In this document: one piece after another, positions 1 to 10,806 of the stretch
Position numbering within the stretch: position 1 is the stretch's first letter
How the letters are laid out: every line of letters starts with the position of its first letter
Source: Fistulifera solaris
Lineage: Eukaryota > Bacillariophyta > Bacillariophyceae > Naviculales > Stauroneidaceae
Direction: 5' to 3'
DNA length: 64,000 nt
Assembly: GCA_030295235.1 (NCBI GenBank)
Contig: AP026164.1
Span: forward strand, 1,984,001 to 2,048,000
Made by a program: the position numbers and the translations under genes
The notes under the pieces: generated by a model
What the model saw: the letters and a program-made list of their open reading frames with translations, nothing else
The model's database searches: none
What the model was told of the DNA's origin: nothing

Positions 1-714
1 TCCAAAAGTATGCGTGCTGCAACGAATCAATTGACACGCACTGAAGGCAACGATGCGGCGTTCGCCCCAATCAAAAGCTCCAGTGAACCCATCCTTATAA
101 CAAGATCACCTAGTTTTCATCTAGATGAAGTTCTAATGGCCGAAGGTGCGTTGCAAATGAAGACCAAAGTTGCCTATGATGTGTTCACTCCTCTTCGCAA
201 GGTCTTTTCGGTTCCAATTGACATGGTACTATCGGAACGAAATCTTGTCAACATATATGCATCGGGTTACACTCGAGTCCCCGTTCACGCTGCGGATAAT
301 AAATCGGCGATACTTGGAGTCATGCTAACTAAGCAACTCATTGTAGTTGATGGAAAAGACAAAAGGCCACTCAGCACGTTGCCATTACGCATTCCAAATT
401 GTGTGAGTCCTACGATGCCGTTAGTTAATCTACTCAATCTGCTGCAAATGGGAGGCGAAAAAGGGAGGGGTGGTCACATGGCTCTAATTTGCGCCAGACC
501 TGACGTTGGAAACAGAGCCCTTTCTTTAGGACAGGCAGTGCCCGAGACAGCAGGTTTAATAGGCATCGTCACTTTAGAAGATATCTTGGAGGCCTTATTG
601 CAAGAGCAAATTTATGACGAAATGGACGCAAGAGAACGAGCAGCTTTGCGACTTGCCAGGATGGTAGTGAAAAGTGGCGGAAATATGTTCGTACAAGAAA
701 ATCCAAAACGCTGA
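1..714 (+). CDS. CNNM/CorC-type CBS-domain protein, 3' part
   Basis: The reading frame is open from the first base, so the gene starts to the left of the window and only the cytosolic part is present. The segment around 'DVFTPLRKVFSVP' and 'SGYTRVPVH', then 'GLIGIVTLEDILEALL', is the CBS pair typical of cyclin-M/CNNM and bacterial CorC proteins, which are linked to Mg2+ transport or homeostasis. The membrane DUF21 domain expected upstream is not in the window. The ATG at base 10 is internal to the family alignment and is unlikely to be the real start. The protein ends about 20 residues after the CBS pair, with no C-terminal cNMP-like domain. The family call is firm; the transported ion is inferred. 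Confidence 0.85.
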   Translation, partial: SKSMRAATNQLTRTEGNDAAFAPIKSSSEPILITRSPSFHLDEVLMAEGALQMKTKVAYDVFTPLRKVFSVPIDMVLSERNLVNIYASGYTRVPVHAADNKSAILGVMLTKQLIVVDGKDKRPLSTLPLRIPNCVSPTMPLVNLLNLLQMGGEKGRGGHMALICARPDVGNRALSLGQAVPETAGLIGIVTLEDILEALLQEQIYDEMDARERAALRLARMVVKSGGNMFVQENPKR

Positions 715-852
715 TACCGTCACAAAACAATCCCGCTCTCGTATCGGTGGTACAAACAGTAGTGGCAAAGAGGCCGCGGACGAGAGAACAGCGCTCTTGT
801 AGATACTTGTACTCCTCTGATAGTCCTCGATTGACTCCTGAGAAGGTTTCGA

Positions 853-2487
853 CTATTTACACGGCGGAGATTTACGTCGCTGTGTAGTCTTCCGTTTAGG
901 TGGTGCAGTGGAGTCCTCATCTCCCTCGCTTCCTTTTTGATAGGCGGCCCCAGGTTTTCGTCCTAAACCAGGCGTATCACTAAACGATCTATATTTCCCA
1001 TCTGTTGCACTAAAGGCTGGCATTCCAACGTAGTTCCGCATTTCGCCGGTGAAAAATGGGATCGCCCAACCACTACCACAGTCCCCTCGTCGAAATCGTC
1101 ATCTTCTGAGAGCCACTTATCCAGCTTAGCCGATATATCGTCCGAGGCAACCTTCTTTTGACGATATCGTTCAGCCAAGACATTACCTTCTGTTTTTGAA
1201 ATGTTGTATCCACCACTTATGCCACGTTCACAAAGAAGGTTGACCATCTCCTGATTTAGCTCATCATCCATGGCTTCTTCTTCGCCTACTAACATAACTA
1301 AAGCATCGCAACCGAACTGGTTCACATTCAGTCGCCATTCCTCATCATTTCTACCCCATGCATTGCCCGACTGATATGATTTCTGATGAAACATCATGTA
1401 TTCACGGTTGTCTAGGTAGTCGTGCTCCACTGCTTCAGTCGTTAAACCAGCAATCTTTTCATCCTTACTCGCACCGGAGGATACTAAATGAAGGTCGGTT
1501 ACCTCGAAGGTGAGAGGCTCCCAAAGCGCACGTAGTTTTCTGGCTGTCTCCATGGCACTTGTTACTGTATGAAAGGCAGCAATAGGGACGAGAGGTCGGA
1601 AAACATCTTCATCCAAACTTTGTAAAACCGATTTTGGCAGTCGTAATGCACCAGAGACTGTGCTACTGGGAGAATACGCGCCGGTAAAGAAAGACCGTTC
1701 ATCCTTGTTTTGAAAAAGTCCCTCGATTATTTTTTCTGCGAAGGTCCTTGAGTTTCTCCTTGCTTTCTGGGTCTGGCTCCAAAACAACTACAGTCGGCCC
1801 GTTAAACTCTTCGTACATTTGCTTTTGCTTCTGTAGCAAGGCTCTCGCATTGCTTCTTTTGGGATTTGTGCCGTTTTCATTCTCGGTTTCTACAGTTGTT
1901 TCACCATTTCCGGCCATCCTGTCTTTCCTTTTCTCACGCCCGATCCTTTCTTCTCTCGCGATCAATTCCTGGATGGCTCGATCTTCTTCACTCATTGGAA
2001 TTTCACTAGACTCGCTGTCATCACCATGATCGGGTAATTTGCGCATAGCCTCCCAATCCATTTCCAGCGCTTCGACGTGCGGAATGATACTCCATTGATT
2101 CAGCTGGATAGTAAAAGGTTCTATGTTTTCCTTTTCAATGATCTCCGCTATTTTCAAGGCCGCTTCGTGTGTATCTCTTACGAAAGGATGTAACAGTCGT
2201 ATTGCGGGCGGCCATCTCGTATACGATCCATCCCGAGCCAAATGTCGCGCTCGTTGTAAGCGATCCCATGCATCATCCGGAGGGACTACAGCGAGGCACG
2301 TTTCCATCGAAGCTAGTGCTTCAAGATCTTTGTTCTTCCGTGAACCAAATAATCCGAAATGTTTGCTTTCATGAAATTGTGAACTCAGCCATCCTTCGGC
2401 AGTGTGCGAGGATAGCAGAAAGAAGACCGTGACATCGACCCGGAAAACGAAAACAGCACAAAGATGTCTCAGCTTCCGCGTCCACAT
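853..2487 (-). CDS. 2H phosphoesterase / LigT-like (2'-5' RNA ligase superfamily) protein
   Basis: Three overlapping reading frames join into one protein of about 540 residues. An N-terminal hydrophobic stretch (residues 8-30) could be a signal peptide or anchor. The middle holds a long charged linker. The C-terminal half has a strand-helix-strand pattern ('AFHTV' then 'FEVTDLHLVSS') like the second HxT-type repeat of 2H phosphoesterases, and 'WSIIPHVEAL' may be the first half. Two single-base breaks are needed: one at the A5 run at 1713-1717 (one base too many) and one at the C3 run at 1065-1067 (one base too few). With them the C-terminus continues into 'FFTGEMRNYVGMPAF'. The superfamily is inferred from the fold pattern; substrate unknown. 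Confidence 0.55.
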
Positions 2488-3025
2488 TTATTCGTTCGTT
2501 GCTCTTTCTCCTTTGATGAAAATAGAAACAAGAAGCTCTTTTAGTAATTGTACGGCTTCCAATGTGGTTAAAAATGACGACGATTCGTTCTGGATGCTTT
2601 GCAATGCGTGCATTTCGCATCTTCTTTTTCCGAGGAATAATTCGCGTCGTGACGACTCGTGACAAGACTAATTTTGAAAGCACCTATGATGTCGCATAGG
2701 TTAAGTATGCGGCAACAGTAAAATTAACTTTTACCTGCTACCACTGAGAGAATGCTATCATCCGTTCGGCAAGAATTACTTAGAGTTGAAATGGAACAAA
2801 AATCATTGAGTAACGATAATATGAAGTACTTTTGGAAAGGCAAGCCACAAGTGTAGTAGGCATGAGTGATTCGAAAGGCATAAGGTATGGCATAATATTT
2901 GATATTATCTATGTTTACGCTTCCACGTCATTGTGATGCATGTAATCGACAAATATTACGGAATGATAATAACGCTGTCATTCTGCATTTATGAAACTAT
3001 GTTGTTTGTGTTTTTGTTTGACAAG
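2488..3025. other. Intergenic, upstream of the 2H gene
   Basis: Gap between the start of the 2H phosphoesterase-like gene and the stop of the membrane protein gene, both on the minus strand. It should hold the 2H gene's promoter. I see no further gene or clear repeat. Confidence 0.5.
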
Positions 3026-3673
3026 CTACACATCGTATGGTCCGTTGCGATATCTTGAACCGCCCGTCGACCGAATTTGGCACTCATCTTCTTCGTCGTC
3101 TTCCGAAACCTCCTTGGAGAGATCCGCGACAAGCCCTAGTAGTATGTACACAGATAGAATGACATTGAGGGGCAAAAGAGCGAAAAACATTTTGGAATTG
3201 GTGCCCATGAGAAGATCGACCACCAACCAGAGGAAGCCTGCGCCGAAAACGGCCCCCAACACGAAATGTCCCTCAAATTGCGCAAGGTTCGCTTTGAAAT
3301 GTTTATCGTCCTCAGATTCTTCATCGTCTTCGTTTGATTGGCGACCGATGCGGTTGGCCGATTGCAGTACAATCCTTAGGATGGCGAGAGTAGACCAAAT
3401 AAAGCTGAGAGTCACGGCGTTGTAAATGATGGGTAATCCGACGAGACTGAAATGAGTCTGCTGCAACACATCAGCTCCAAAGATTGTGATAGTCAAAGTG
3501 GTAATACCCACAGTAGCCAGTTGAACGGCAACTCCAATCAACAAACCCATTAGGAGAGCCGGACCGCGCCAGCTGGTCCGACTTTGATTCTGTCTGCCGG
3601 CATCGAGCAAGGGCAGAGCCGCGTCGCCTTCAAAGTCAATTATCTTCGTTTCATTGATTTGGTGCATCGACAT
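3026..3673 (-). CDS. Four-helix membrane protein of unknown function
   Basis: About 215 residues from the first ATG in frame; the frame runs a little further upstream without another ATG. Four hydrophobic segments are visible, near residues 38-62, 75-100, 140-162 and 168-190. A very acidic cytosolic loop (around 'DDEESEDD') lies between helices 2 and 3, and an acidic tail follows helix 4. No catalytic motif is recognisable and I cannot place it in a family. The topology resembles small stramenopile-specific membrane proteins, but that is only an impression. Confidence 0.7.
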   Translation of the reverse strand: MSMHQINETKIIDFEGDAALPLLDAGRQNQSRTSWRGPALLMGLLIGVAVQLATVGITTLTITIFGADVLQQTHFSLVGLPIIYNAVTLSFIWSTLAILRIVLQSANRIGRQSNEDDEESEDDKHFKANLAQFEGHFVLGAVFGAGFLWLVVDLLMGTNSKMFFALLPLNVILSVYILLGLVADLSKEVSEDDEEDECQIRSTGGSRYRNGPYDV

Positions 3674-4414
3674 TGCAATTATCGTTTTAAAATTCAAGGC
3701 GATTGCAAATGGCTTGCAACTTACGAGGTGACGATGGTTTGGGTTTGATGCTGATGAGGAAGACTGACAAAGAATTTGACCCTGCTCAATTTTTGCCCCT
3801 CTCCTCTCATCAAGAACAACATGGACTGGTTTGACCGCCTTCGACCTTCGGTGGCGAGCGTCCCTTTAAGATTTTATAAATGCCACCGCCATCTATAGTG
3901 AAATAGTACTACGAATGAAACGCTGGAGAATTTTACTTTTGGTTCTACGACCAAAGATTGAAGCCATCCACGCCCAAAGAACAAACAAGAGAATAATTAT
4001 CACGAACTATGACTTATTATCAATGACCCATTTTTCCAGTCCCGGGGCCAATCCTATGGTTTTGGCACTTCACGATTCACGATGCATTCACGACCAAGAT
4101 GCTCTTCCGGGTTTACGAGCGTCCGATGCAAAGTTACAGTAACTGTGGCAGTAACAAACGAAGAGCTGGAATATCGTACTAATACTCATCCAGTTATTGT
4201 AAACCGTGCTCTTGGAACGCAAGTTGTAGTGTGATGTCATAAAGACGTTTGAACACGGAAGAATTCAAACGGACGAGTTCGAAGTTGGCAAACCAAACCG
4301 CAGCACAAACGTTGCAAAGGAAATAGATTTGAAGGGAATAACATTGCAGTCCAAACAACTTGACTGAATATAGCCATATATATCTTCTGTTGCTGATTCA
4401 AATCAAGCGTTACT
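3674..4414. other. Divergent intergenic region
   Basis: This gap separates the minus-strand membrane protein from plus-strand SFT2, so it should carry both promoters. A 75-codon plus-strand frame at 3915-4142 has no family resemblance and is not called. Confidence 0.5.
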
Positions 4415-4976
4415 ATGAGCAGTAGCTTTATCGAAAGTAGTTTCGATTATCAAAGCCTTCTCCCCTCCCGATTTCGAAGCGACCGGCTTGATGTTGAATC
4501 GATTGAGGAGCCCGTCGACGAGACCGGAGAACCGTGTAGCTGTTTTCCCGAAATGACCTGGCGAGAAAGGTTGCTGGGATGTGTAACCTGCATGCTATGT
4601 GGTTACATGCTTTCTATTGGAAGTTTTTGGCGCATCAAGGATCTAGTGATCAATCATGATCCTCTTCCTTTTGTTTTGAATGCGACGATTGGCAACATCA
4701 TCGCTCTTGCGGGGTCTTTTCTTTCTCACCGGACCCAAAGCGCAGTGGAAGAACATGTGGCTAGAGAAACGACGTATCGCAACCGGATTATATCTCGGAT
4801 CTCTGTTTTTGACGTTATTTGTGGCGTTTCTGCCGATTCCCGGACCGGAAGGCTTCTATTTGCTTCTGCTCATGCTCTGTCAGTATATATCCATCACGTG
4901 GTATACTCTTTCGTATGTTCCATTCGCTCACGACATTATAGTGAGCTTTGTGCGACGAAGAATTTCGGTGTCCTAA
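4415..4976 (+). CDS. SFT2: SFT2-like vesicle transport protein
   Basis: A Got1/Sft2-type small Golgi membrane protein acting in retrograde traffic and fusion with the Golgi. The N-terminus is cytosolic and polar (residues 1-45). The family core follows: 'MTWRERLLGCVTCMLCGY', then 'LAGSFFLTGPKAQW', then two closely spaced helices around 'LFVAFLPIPGP' and 'LLLLMLCQYISITWYTLSY'. The reading frame changes once at the T4 run at 4717-4720, where removing one T joins both halves in perfect family register. The length of about 186 residues fits Sft2 proteins. Confidence 0.88.
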
Positions 4977-5341
4977 ATCAACAATTTGATTCCCAGCATC
5001 ATTATGGGCCTTGAGATTTTGAAATCTTTATAGAGCAAATTTCACGACTATGACCTCCACTTTACTGAATATGGCTTCGCTCCCAAAGCGACTTGTTCAG
5101 TAAGCAAGACGCTTGTCGAACCTATCGCTTTGTGCTCTCCATGACTTGTTCTTAGGCATCCACAATTTCCGATACACAAGCTTACGACATGGACGTCAAA
5201 CGTCAAAGTTAAGCGTTATGAAGGCGACCGCGGAAGTCACAATTTACCCCTGACTCGAAAAAGTTATCCATCCCCCACATGGACAGCTTGAACAAATACG
5301 CCGGTTCATCGCTGATCTCCGATTGTCACCTTTTCGCTTTT
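4977..5341. other. Intergenic before the GTPase cluster
   Basis: Spacer between SFT2 and the first degenerate GTPase copy. No gene seen. Confidence 0.5.
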
Positions 5342-5541
5342 CTGCGGAGAAGGCTTTCTCTTACTCTCCATCCTCTGGAAAAAGAAACGAGGTATCGTCA
5401 GCCCATCGAATTTCATCGAAGAAATTGGCCGAGAGGAATTGCTGCGGAGAAAGCTTTCTCTTACTCTCCATCCTCTGAAGAAAAGAAACGAGGTATCGTC
5501 AGCCCATCGAATTTCATCGAAGAAATTGGCCGAGAGGAAGT
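5342..5541 (+). repeat. Tandem duplication, about 100 bp x 2
   Basis: Two nearly identical units of about 100 bp lie head to tail (5342-5441 and 5442-5541), each beginning 'CTGCGGAGAA' and ending near 'GGCCGAGAGGAA'. They sit at the left end of GTPase copy 1. The end of each unit is homologous to the GTPase coding sequence near 7966. Confidence 0.9.
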
Positions 5542-6535
5542 TGGTTAGTTCAAATGGAAGAACACTAGCGGAGATAAGAAAAACCAAGCCGTCAGTGAAG
5601 AAGGGCACTACAAAGAACGTCATGAGGCAACGGACTTCAATAATTTTCTCGGAGCTTTGAGGGACTTGATTGGCGACAAATTGTCTCAACTGAAAACTAT
5701 ATAGGAGCAGGTGAAACTTTCATTGAAGAACTTATCTCTTGTACAAAGCTTGGCGGACCAATTTCAGGCAGCTGATGAAAAATCCAAAGCTGTGGGTAGG
5801 CAATCGGCTAATATCCTTACTTCTGGAGGACGTACGACGAACTTGAAAAGCCTGTGACAAGCGATTTTTTGGGGTCAACGCCTAAAGACGTTCTTTCGAA
5901 GGGATGACTGAATCAAAGTGCTTTTAAACTTGGACCATCAAGCCTCTTGGGAACGGGAGCAGAACAAGACTCTTGAGAGCACGAGAGGTCTCATTCGTCG
6001 CCCACCTTGTCTTTGAGAAGGCGTCCGAATGTAAGAACAAGATGGGATCTGGTGCTTACCTCCCAAATCACCACCACACGAGTGGTCTGACCTATCTCCT
6101 TTGGACTGGCATTCAATCTTCATATCCATTTTAGTTGATATCATACAACAAAACGTTCTGCTGCACCTTTGGCTATGAAAAGAGTCTGGTTGAGATCATC
6201 AAAGACAGTTTAAGTATTTCATCATTGAGCTGCGCATATTGTTGCTAGAGGCTTACATGGGCAATGTCGAAACAGATTCGGTAGTTGTGGAAACTGTAAC
6301 TATGGTAGTACCTACCGCTCTCACATCGTTGCAGTGATTTCGGGAATCAAGCGTCCCACCCCAGCAATATCTTTGCTTTCACTCTTGATAGTAAAACAGA
6401 GCTGTGCACCGTCAACAAAAACCTTTTTTGCACGCATTCACTCTGCCAACGCCGACGTCTTTTTCCGATCCTAAGCACTGGGGGCACCTCGCGTGGGTGT
6501 ACTGTGAAGTCATCGACTCCTCACAGGCGATGTGA
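5500..6535 (+). pseudogene. Degenerate 5'-truncated copy of the dynamin-like GTPase (copy 1)
   Basis: The DNA is clearly homologous to 7966-8989 of the full-length gene downstream, starting at the segment encoding 'IEEIGREEVG' and ending with the shared terminus 'SDPKHWGHLAWVYCEV'. No continuous frame remains; several stops and shifts break it, more than the window's background of homopolymer errors would explain. The whole G domain is absent. Its left end abuts a 100-bp tandem duplication. I read it as a decayed duplicate of the 7123 gene. Confidence 0.8.
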
Positions 6536-7122
6536 ACCCTGAGAATTACGTAGGTCCCCTAAAACTTAAACAACATATAATTACAGATTCGTTACCAGGT
6601 ACTCACAACAAATATTGTGGTTACAGGTTACAGGTGGTTGTCCCATAGAATCCATGCGTGAGCGACGTCCAAAGTGGAATAAACATAGCCGTGCAAGCAA
6701 TAAACAGCATCAACGCAAGGCTAAAATTTCATCGTTCTAAACGACACGGAGACTTTCAAGCGACTGCACAACAGAAGTTGGAATATCCAGGACATGGTCC
6801 TTATGGCAATCATTCAAGCTATTCGTCTAGCAATTTTTTTGGAAGCTCTAGAAATCTAGCCACGTTCTGATGATTGCCGGTTGGACATTATTTCATGAGG
6901 AACATTTTCTACAGCTATGTTCGCCATTCACTTGCGTGCTTTTTTTATTAGAATAAACCAGCCATATACTCGTTTGGAAAAACAACGAACAGCCAAAAAA
7001 GCAAACCCAAGGAAAATTTCACCAACCAATCAAATTGAAGCAGATATCGCTTCGGCTCCATTTTTTGAACGGCCGAGACGTTTTACGCTTTCATTTTCTT
7101 CTGACAAGATCTCAAAAATACA
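6536..7122. other. Intergenic between GTPase copies 1 and 2
   Basis: Spacer holding the promoter of the full-length GTPase. It contains no homology to the G domain that I can see, and a short frame at 6658-6870 has no family resemblance. Confidence 0.5.
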
Positions 7123-8989
7123 ATGATGGTGCACGCCAAGACTGACATCAAAGTTGCCCTGATCGGGCACGTTTCGGTGGGTAAGACGACGGTCCTTAAT
7201 GCGTTGTTTCGTGACAAGTTCGGCGAGGTTTCGATGAAACGAACGACTGCGGGAATTGACTATTTTCGTATCATCCCCAAGCAAAAGGATGCAAGCAAGA
7301 AGCTCAACGGAGAAAAGAATGCGAAGGGATCGGTGGACAAAATTGGTAAACAGTGGGTCGATATTGCGTCTTACGATACAAAGTCCGCAGGAGCGGTTCT
7401 CAAGGAGATTACGGTCGACAACATGGCCTTTCGAAACTCTTCGGCTATTCACGAGAAATTCTTTGACATTGAACTTGATGAACCGCTGTGTGACATGCGC
7501 AAGGATACAGATCTTGTTGTGGTTGACGTACCGGGCATCAATGAGGCCGGCGCTGGCAGCAAGTATCGGGACTTTGTCGAGAAGAAGTGGGACACGTTTG
7601 ATGTTGTTGTCCTGGTGATGGACGGGAAACAAGGGGTCAACACGGAGGAGCAGTTGAAGCTCCTTCAGTTTGTCAAGAACAACCAAGAAAACGAAACGGA
7701 GAGTTTCATTGATTATTCTTTTGAACAAAGTGGACGATCCCGATGATGAAGAACAGTCCAATCTGGTCGACGAATCTCGCAAGGAGGCAGAGCGGCAATT
7801 CAGCTGCACGCTCGAAAAGCTCCTTCATAGTACTCAGAAGAGCACCAAGAGTAAGACGAGCAAATTTACCCCAATCCTTATTCCGACGTCTGCCATGCAT
7901 GCCTACTTCTATCGTACCGCGTCGTTGATGACCTTCGATCAGTTCAAGAAGTTCGACAAGGATCTCATCGAAAAAATCGGCCGAGAAGAGGTTGGTAAGT
8001 TCAAATGGAAGAACCTTAGCGGGGATAAGAAATACCAAGCCGTCTACGAAGCCGTCAGTGAGGAAGGACAGTACAAGGAACGTCTCGAAGCCACGAACTT
8101 TGACAAATTCCTCGAAGCATTAAGGGATTTCCTTGGTGACGAATCGGGTCAGCTGAAGATTTTACAAGAGCAGGTCAGGGTTTCATTGAAGAACTTATCC
8201 CCTAAGCAAGGCTTGGCGGATCAATTTGAATCTGCATACGAGAAGTCGAAGGTTGTCCGCATGCCCGCAACAGACCTTAGCAGTCACTTCTGGGTCAAGT
8301 ACGACGACTTAGAAAAAAGAGTCATCAAAGACCTCGTAGGACCCGCATCGATTTGCATCTTGTCTGAAGCAATGAAAGAACTAAAGAGCTTCTATGAAAT
8401 AGCGCACGGCGCTTCTTGGCATGAGGATCAGCAAAAGGCCCTTGAACGAATGAAAGGTCTTGTGCGTCACCCACTGCTACCTTTGTTAGAGAAGGCGACA
8501 GCATGCAAAAATCAAATGCAAGGAGGTGCTTTTACCGCGACGTCTCCCCCAACTCAATGGGCCCATTTATCTCCTTTGGACTGGCATACGATCTGTAGTT
8601 CTTTTTTGCTGCTTTCGTGCTACAAATCATTTTGCACAACCTTTGGCTATGAAAAGATGTTGGTAGAGATGGTCAAAGACAGCCTCAGTTCGTCTTTGTT
8701 GAGCTTCACGTACTGTTGCTCCAAGGTTACATGGGAAGGTCAGGAAAGGAACGGAATTCGTGATGGAGGATACACTCGTTGCGGTAGCTGCGGCCGCCAA
8801 TATTATAACACACAGCAAGCGAATATTTTCGCTTTTGAGTTGAACCGCAATTTAGAGCTACTTCCCAGCAATAAAAATGTTTACACCAGCGCGTTCACTC
8901 AACCAATTCCGACGACCATATCGGATCCAAAACACTGGGGACATCTTGCTTGGGTGTACTGTGAGGTCGTGGAGTCCCATACAGCGTGA
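7123..8989 (+). CDS. Dynamin-like large GTPase with C-terminal Cys-rich module (copy 2, full length)
   Basis: About 620 residues. The G domain is complete: P-loop 'GHVSVGKTT' (about residues 15-23), switch Thr in 'KRTTAG', G3 'DVPG', G4 'NKVD' and a G5-like 'PTSAMHAYF'. The rest is helical, followed by a Cys-rich stretch ('YCCSK' ... 'RCGSCGRQYY') and a conserved end 'SDPKHWGHLAWVYCEVV'. One extra A at the A4 run near 7687 shifts the frame just before 'NKVD'; removing it restores one protein. The overall plan suggests a membrane-remodelling or stress GTPase of the dynamin superfamily, but I do not recognise a named family. Flanking truncated copies show recent local duplication. Confidence 0.8.
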
Positions 8990-9429
8990 TCTCTAAAAGA
9001 ATACATATTACACAAAGTAGCAATGATTCGTTATCATTTTTTCGGCAACTCGTTAGGGACGAGAAGCTCATTGCAATTCGAAAGCGTCGTTGATACGTAG
9101 ACCACAATTTTGTCTCGTAACGCAAAACCTTCCTTCAAATCCAGGGCGCTTGCTTTATGGACGTTTGTTGCGGTGAACGAAATAGGTTAACATCTCATTG
9201 AATGAGAAGTATGATCCGGTTACGTGTGTTTATTCTTTGCGTCGATAACCTTCCAAAAAGTCAAAAGTCAAAAGTCGTCGCAATTACAGTAGGAGTAAGT
9301 GTATGAAATGAGTGACTGAACTGGCTCGGTCAGGCGTCAGGCATAAGCACGTCAACATGATCATCTCCATGATCAGACGGTGTAACGTAATTCATCGTGT
9401 TGCATGCCTATATTCTTTATTCATTCTAG
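8990..9429. other. Intergenic between GTPase copies 2 and 3
   Basis: No G-domain homology is visible here, so copy 3 is truncated rather than merely shifted out of frame. Confidence 0.5.
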
Positions 9430-10684
9430 TGGTGGACGATCCAGATGATGAAGAACAGTCAGTTCTTGTCGATGAATCGCGTCAAGAAGTTGAAAAGGAA
9501 TTTGGCTGTCGAATCGAAGAACCCCTTACCACGCATAATGAAGCTCGTAAAGAGGGGGATGCGCCCATCCCCGTTCTCATGCCGACGTCTGCCATGCATG
9601 CCTACTTCTACCGTACTGCGTCACAGATGACTTTCGATCAGTTCAAGTTGATCGACAAAGAGCTCATTGAAAAAATCGGCCGGGAGGGAGTTGGCAGATT
9701 CAAATGGAAGGAACTCAGCGACGATAAACGCTTTCAAGCCGTTTATGATGCAGTCAGCGGGGAAGGGCAGTACAATGAGCGTCTCGAAGCTACGAACTTC
9801 GACAAATTTCTTAGCGCTTCGAAGAAAATCATCGGCGATGAGCAAACTCAACTTATGACCTTGCGAGAGCAGGTCTTGGTAACATTAAAAAACCTCCCGA
9901 AGAAGCAAGGGTTAACTGATGAATTTAAGTTTATCTACGAGAAATCGAAGACAGTGGGTATGCCAGCAGAACCTCTTCGCGATATTTATTGGATTATGTA
10001 CGGGGAACTGGGAAAGCGAGTTGTTTGTGCCTTCATAGGACCCAAAACGAGACACGTTTTGTCAGAGGCAATGATTGAAATTGCACATTTCTTCGAGTCA
10101 GCATGTCGTGCATCGTGGGAAGACGACCGGAATAAATCTCTCGATCGTATGAGATTCCTCACTCGCCACCTCCTGGTCTTTATTTTCGAAAAGGTGAAAG
10201 AATGCAAAGAAAAGATGAAAACGGGCACTGTTGTTCCGAAGTCTCCCCCACTTGTATGGGCAGACTTATCTTCTTTGGACTGGGATTCAATCTGTAGTTC
10301 CATCTTGTTGCTTGGGTACAGCAAATCTTTCTGCAGCACTTATGGCAGTGAAAAATGCTGCTTGAAATTTTGAGAGACAGTCTCATGGCCTCGTCCTCGT
10401 ATTGTGCTCATTGTAAATGTTGGGTGGCTCGCAATAAGAATGTCAATTATGGCAGCAGCGACTATCACGCTCAAGGCCGTTGCAGCAAGTGTGGCACGCA
10501 ATAGACCGAATCATCCAGTAGCTTCACTTTTGCCTTGGACGAAGAACTAGAGCTTATTCCCACTGATAACACACTCTTCTCAACTGTCTTTACCCAGGCA
10601 CTCCCGACGGCGTTCTCGGATCCTAAGCACTGGGGACATCGTGCCTGGTTGTATTGTGAGGTCGTTGACTCGCATACAATATAA
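9430..10684 (+). pseudogene. 5'-truncated copy of the dynamin-like GTPase (copy 3)
   Basis: Homology to the full-length gene begins at 'VDDPDDEEQS', just after the G4 motif, and runs to the shared end 'FSDPKHWGHRAWLYCEVV'. The G1-G4 motifs are missing. A long frame (9430-10373) is well kept; a one-base loss at the A5 run near 10353 and an in-frame TAG at 10502-10504 interrupt the tail. The Cys-rich module is clearer here than in copy 2: 'YCAHCKCW' ... 'RCSKCGTQ', a CxxC + CxxC pair. Good coding conservation leaves open a functional GTPase-less partner, but a truncated pseudogene is more likely. The long frame could also be read as a 300-residue helical protein. Confidence 0.65.
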
Positions 10685-10806
10685 AGTATTTGACGGATAA
10701 CTTGGACGCGCGCGCTCATCGACCTGTCTATCATTTCTTGTTTGAGCCATAAGATCTATAAAACCAATGATACGAACAGCTATGTCATATATATATGCGT
10801 CTTATT

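Noticed and set aside
720-920. Small minus-strand frame beside the CNNM gene
   Set aside because: Overlaps the tail of the 2H gene on the same strand in another frame and has random composition.
3915-4142. 75-codon plus-strand frame upstream of SFT2
   Set aside because: No family resemblance; lies in a divergent promoter region.
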